A stretch of 19,136 nucleotides of DNA from Actinomycetota bacterium (GTDB taxonomy: Bacteria; Actinomycetota; Humimicrobiia; Humimicrobiales; Humimicrobiaceae). The notes under the pieces are model-generated. The model did no database searches, was not told the DNA's origin, and saw nothing but the letters and a program-made list of their open reading frames with translations. Positions 15,909 through 19,136 of the stretch are shown piece by piece. The stretch covers positions 1 through 19,136 of the forward strand of contig JALHTA010000361.1 of the NCBI GenBank assembly GCA_022865545.1, read 5' to 3'. A program made the translations under genes and the position numbers. Within the stretch, counting starts at the first letter, position 1. Every line of letters starts with the position of its first letter.

Positions 15909-17576
15909 ATGGCAAAAAAAACTAGTATAAAAATGATACCCCTTGGTGGGGTTAGCGGAATAGGTAAAAACATGATGGTCCTTGAGAAAGATAATCAAAT
16001 GATCATCATAGATTGTGGACTTATGTTTCCTGATGAGGAAACTCCGGGTATTGATTTTTTAATTCCGGACTTTTCATATATTTTAAAAAATATAAATAAA
16101 GTCAGAGGAGTCATACTTACTCATGGACATGAGGATCATCTGGGAGGACTTCCTTTTTTATTCAGGAAAATAAATGTACCGATATATGGTACAAAGCTGA
16201 CACTTGGACTGACCCGGATCAAATTAAACGGATTGGCTGGTACTGATCGAATTGAATATAATGAGATAGATCCCCAAAAGGCACTTTCGATCGGTGGTTT
16301 CCATATAGAGTTTTTCAGGGTGAATCATAGCATACCTGACGGTGTAGGATTGATAATAAGGACCGATATAGGAACGATCATTCATTCAGGGGATTTCAAA
16401 TTGGATCATACGCCTATAGATAATAAGTATACAGAACTTCATAAGATATCCAGAGCGGGAGAAGAAGGTGTGCTGGCATTATTATGCGACAGCACAAATG
16501 CTGAAGAAGCTGGATATAGTCTTCCCGAGAAAGATGTAGGAAAGACACTGCTTGATAAATTTGACAAGGCAACCAAAAGGATAATCGTTGCGACTTTTTC
16601 TTCACACATACACCGTATCCAACAGGTACTGGATGTATCTGCAAAGATGGATAAAAAAGTTGCGATCTCCGGTAAATCCATGCTTAAGACTATAAAAATA
16701 TCAAGTGAGCTTGGATATTTGAAAATACCGGAAAACCTTATCATCCCGATCAATAATATCGATGATCTTCCAATTGGAGACATAGTTATCCTTTCCACCG
16801 GGAGTCAGGGTGAGCCATTATCAGCGCTCAATAGGATGGCGATGGACGAACACAGGAGAGTAAGCATCATGAAGGGAGATATGGTAATACTTTCGGCATC
16901 TCCAATACCCGGAAATGAAAAAGCCATATCCAATACGATAAATATGCTTATAAAGCAAGGGGCTGAAGTAGTTTATGAATCTATCGCAGGCGTCCATGTT
17001 TCCGGTCATGCCGCACAGGAAGAGATAAAATTGATGATAAGCCTGGCTAAACCACAGTACTTTATACCTATCCACGGTGAGAACAAGCATAAAATACAGA
17101 ATGCACAAATAGCACAATCAATGGGTATTGCTGCAGATAATACACTTAATATACAAAATGGCGATATTGTAAAGATGAATATGAATGTTTGCCGTATCTC
17201 AGGGAATATAAAACCGAAAAATGTTTATGTTGACGGGATCGGGATGGGCAATATTGAGGATATGGTGCTGAGAGACAGGAAGATGCTTTCAAAAAACGGT
17301 GTCATCTTCGTTGCGCTTGGGATAGACATAAATAAGAAAAAGATAATCTTGGAACCAGAGTTTTCAATGAGAGGTATGATATTTATTGAAAATATAAATA
17401 CGATACTGAATGAGGGTAAAAAAATACTTGCTGACTCTGTCCAGAATTGTTTTGAAGATAATATCTTAAGTAAACACAGGATAGAAGATTTCTTACTTGA
17501 CAGACTTGAAAAATTTATTTTCAAAAAAGCCAGGATTAGGCCTATAATATCCTTAAAAGTATTGGTTTTACACTAA
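15909..17576 (+). CDS. rnj: Ribonuclease J
   Basis: Metallo-beta-lactamase/beta-CASP nuclease with endonuclease and 5'-3' exonuclease activity in mRNA decay and rRNA maturation. The 555 residues match RNase J1/J2. The zinc motif THGHEDHLGG gives H72, H74, D76 and H77; further ligands are H140 (NHSIPDG) and D162 (HSGDFK). The beta-CASP part shows STGSQGEPLSALNRMA, VSGHAAQEEIKLM and FIPIHGE, which carry the remaining His residues. All catalytic residues are present, so it should be active. ATG 15909 follows an in-frame stop at 15897-15899. GTGAGG at 15883-15888 is 20 nt away, too far for a normal ribosome-binding site. A cell with rnj and pnp but no rne in view fits a Gram-positive type RNA decay system. 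Confidence 0.96.
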   Translation: MAKKTSIKMIPLGGVSGIGKNMMVLEKDNQMIIIDCGLMFPDEETPGIDFLIPDFSYILKNINKVRGVILTHGHEDHLGGLPFLFRKINVPIYGTKLTLGLTRIKLNGLAGTDRIEYNEIDPQKALSIGGFHIEFFRVNHSIPDGVGLIIRTDIGTIIHSGDFKLDHTPIDNKYTELHKISRAGEEGVLALLCDSTNAEEAGYSLPEKDVGKTLLDKFDKATKRIIVATFSSHIHRIQQVLDVSAKMDKKVAISGKSMLKTIKISSELGYLKIPENLIIPINNIDDLPIGDIVILSTGSQGEPLSALNRMAMDEHRRVSIMKGDMVILSASPIPGNEKAISNTINMLIKQGAEVVYESIAGVHVSGHAAQEEIKLMISLAKPQYFIPIHGENKHKIQNAQIAQSMGIAADNTLNIQNGDIVKMNMNVCRISGNIKPKNVYVDGIGMGNIEDMVLRDRKMLSKNGVIFVALGIDINKKKIILEPEFSMRGMIFIENINTILNEGKKILADSVQNCFEDNILSKHRIEDFLLDRLEKFIFKKARIRPIISLKVLVLH

Positions 17577-17605
17577 TTTTACTACTGTCTTAATATTAGT
17601 TGGTT

Positions 17606-19136
17606 ATGGCAAATAAAAATAGCAAGCAGAATAAGACCTCAAAGAGATCAGTCCGCCCCCGAAAAAGGATAAGTACAAAGATAAGAAGCAACAGTAGATA
17701 TATTGGCAGGAGGACTGAAATATATGCCATACTGATAATACTGGTATCCATCATTCTGATAATCAGTGTCTTTAGCTCACAGGATTCAGGTTATGTAAAT
17801 CAAAGAATCAATGATTTCTTATCATATATATTTGGTATTGGTAAATATATTATACCTTTCTTTCTAATTGTCTGGGGAGCAAGTTTCTTTTTAAAGCAAA
17901 TAAGACTCCTGCCATCAAGGTTCGGATGGGGGTTTTTTCTGCTCTTTTTTTCACTTCTTGGAATATTCTCCAATAATCTAAAATATAGAGATATCTTTGA
18001 CAATATACTTATCAGGACAAGAGGGGGTGTTACCGGTGCCGCAATATTCAATGGATTGTTTAAGCTTTTTGGAAGTGCTGGAGCAGTTACAATATTATCT
18101 GTTTTAATCATCATATCAATTTTAATAATAACAAGAATATCGCTTATTAGTATCGGGAAAAAGATCAGGGAATTTTTCCAGAATGTTGATTTTAGAATAT
18201 TTGCGGAGATCTTTAAAAGGGGAGGACCTCCTGTTGTTAAAGATAACAGTGTTCCAATAAGGGGAAAAGATAGAGCACATCCAGTAAATGGCAGAAAGAA
18301 GCTTGAAGAAAAAAATCTTTTAGGAAAAAACGGGACAAAGTTTGTCAGCGAACCGGAAGTAATAGATGATCTTAGAAGAAGCGATATAGAAAACCAGAGA
18401 AAAAGAAAAAATACTCCAGTTCCAGGGGACAGACAGCTGAAGATGCCCATCATGGAAGAAAGCAGGGAAGATGAGAACTACCAGACTCCTCCTGTAAACC
18501 TTTTAAAAAAATCCATGAGTGTACCTGCAAAACTATACAAACAAAGCATTAAGGACAGGGTATCTACCCTGAACAAATTATTTGATGATTTTAATTTACC
18601 CGCTAAGATCGACAGGGTCGTAAGGGGGCCATCTGTTACGATGTATGAGCTTACACTTTCACCCGGAGTAAAGGTACAGAGACTTTTTAGCCTGGAAGAT
18701 GATTTTTGCGTAGCACTCGGATCTGCAGATATAAGAATACTTGCGCCTATACCTGGAAAATCTGCCATAGGCCTGGAAGTTCCCAATAAAATAAGAAGCA
18801 TAGTGACACTTGGAGATATATATTCTTCGCAGGATAAAAAACTTAGCGGTGAATTGCTATCTACACCTCTCGGCAAGAGCCTTTCTGGTAATACCATATA
18901 TATGAATATTGCAGAGATGCCCCATGTGCTTATCGCGGGAGCAACAAATTCCGGCAAGAGTTCGTGCCTGAATAGTATTGTAATAGCGCTCCTTATGAAA
19001 GTAAAACCAAGTGAAGTAAAGTTCATAATGATCGATCCCAAGATGGTCGAGCTAAGCATATATAATGGGATCCCACACCTCCTTTCACCCGTTGTCGTAG
19101 ATCCCAAAAAGGCTGCATCGGTCCTACACTGGGCAG
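17606..19136 (+). CDS. ftsK: DNA translocase FtsK/SpoIIIE, 3' end outside window
   Basis: Membrane-anchored ATP-driven pump that moves chromosomal DNA through the closing septum. The frame is open from ATG 17606 to the window end (510 codons). A basic N-terminus (about 1-38) is followed by four predicted membrane segments: near 40-58 (IYAILIILVSIILIISVF), 84-101 (YIIPFFLIVWGASFFL), 108-124 and 153-178. A charged linker leads to the alpha domain (from about 310, VSTLNKLFDDFNLPAKIDRV) and the RecA-like beta domain, with Walker A GATNSGKS at 445-452 and FIMIDPKMVELSIYN, where the window ends soon after. The usual Walker A here is GATGSGKS, so Asn448 is a small variant that keeps the GxxxxGKS pattern. 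It lies 29 nt after rnj without a Shine-Dalgarno; TTG 17600 is an alternative start. The C-terminal gamma domain is not in view. Confidence 0.95.
   Translation, partial: MANKNSKQNKTSKRSVRPRKRISTKIRSNSRYIGRRTEIYAILIILVSIILIISVFSSQDSGYVNQRINDFLSYIFGIGKYIIPFFLIVWGASFFLKQIRLLPSRFGWGFFLLFFSLLGIFSNNLKYRDIFDNILIRTRGGVTGAAIFNGLFKLFGSAGAVTILSVLIIISILIITRISLISIGKKIREFFQNVDFRIFAEIFKRGGPPVVKDNSVPIRGKDRAHPVNGRKKLEEKNLLGKNGTKFVSEPEVIDDLRRSDIENQRKRKNTPVPGDRQLKMPIMEESREDENYQTPPVNLLKKSMSVPAKLYKQSIKDRVSTLNKLFDDFNLPAKIDRVVRGPSVTMYELTLSPGVKVQRLFSLEDDFCVALGSADIRILAPIPGKSAIGLEVPNKIRSIVTLGDIYSSQDKKLSGELLSTPLGKSLSGNTIYMNIAEMPHVLIAGATNSGKSSCLNSIVIALLMKVKPSEVKFIMIDPKMVELSIYNGIPHLLSPVVVDPKKAASVLHWA

Noticed and set aside
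17800..19107. Two long minus-strand open frames opposite ftsK
   Set aside because: The plus-strand frame is a clear FtsK/SpoIIIE with membrane segments and Walker A; the reverse products show no family features.
1..19136. Mobile elements, CRISPR arrays, tRNA or rRNA genes, defence islands
   Set aside because: No inverted-repeat-bounded transposase, spaced repeats or tRNA-like cloverleaf was found; coding sequence is almost continuous and all genes are housekeeping families.

Overview
The window is a compact, AT-rich bacterial chromosomal segment. All 14 genes lie on the + strand with short gaps or small overlaps. Layout: proS (its 5' end is outside the window), recD2, a promoter plus terminator-like hairpin, nusA, infB, rbfA, nrnA, truB (interrupted by a frameshift at a T9 run), ribF, rpsO, pnp, an M16 zinc peptidase, dapB, rnj and ftsK/spoIIIE (its 3' end is outside the window). 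No mobile element, CRISPR array, tRNA or rRNA was seen.

This order is the classic translation/RNA cluster (proS - nusA - infB - rbfA - nrnA - truB - ribF - rpsO - pnp) joined to the M16 peptidase - dapB - RNase J - FtsK block. That arrangement is familiar from Firmicutes (clostridial type) and from deep-branching Actinobacteriota. RNase J, RecD2, an NrnA-type DHH phosphatase, a NusA without C-terminal acidic repeats and AGGAGG-type Shine-Dalgarno sites fit such a Gram-positive-like lineage. Heavy use of ATA (Ile) and AGA/AGG (Arg), with frequent GTG/TTG starts, fits a low-GC, possibly uncultured member. I cannot name a species.

Functionally, proS charges tRNA-Pro. nusA, infB, rbfA and rpsO serve transcription elongation, translation initiation and 30S assembly. 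truB makes tRNA pseudouridine 55. ribF makes FMN and FAD. nrnA, pnp and rnj form an RNA-turnover group. recD2 is a DNA repair helicase. dapB supplies lysine and diaminopimelate precursors. ftsK moves chromosomal DNA at the septum. Several junctions look translationally coupled: rbfA/nrnA overlap, nrnA/truB share ATGA, and M16/dapB share TAATG.

The points most worth a second look are these. (1) truB is split at a T9 run that forms a perfect T TTT TTT slippery heptamer followed at once by a stop, and a -1 shift restores a full TruB with its catalytic Asp. (2) IF2 has GHVAHGKT in place of the usual GHVDHGKT in its P-loop. (3) infB may start at ATT. (4) An extended -10 promoter sits just upstream of a 12-bp terminator-like hairpin in front of nusA. 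(5) rimP, ylxR and ylxQ are missing from their usual places, and recD2 occupies the rimP slot. Otherwise this is a normal housekeeping region, and I saw no evidence of a new defence system or mobile system.
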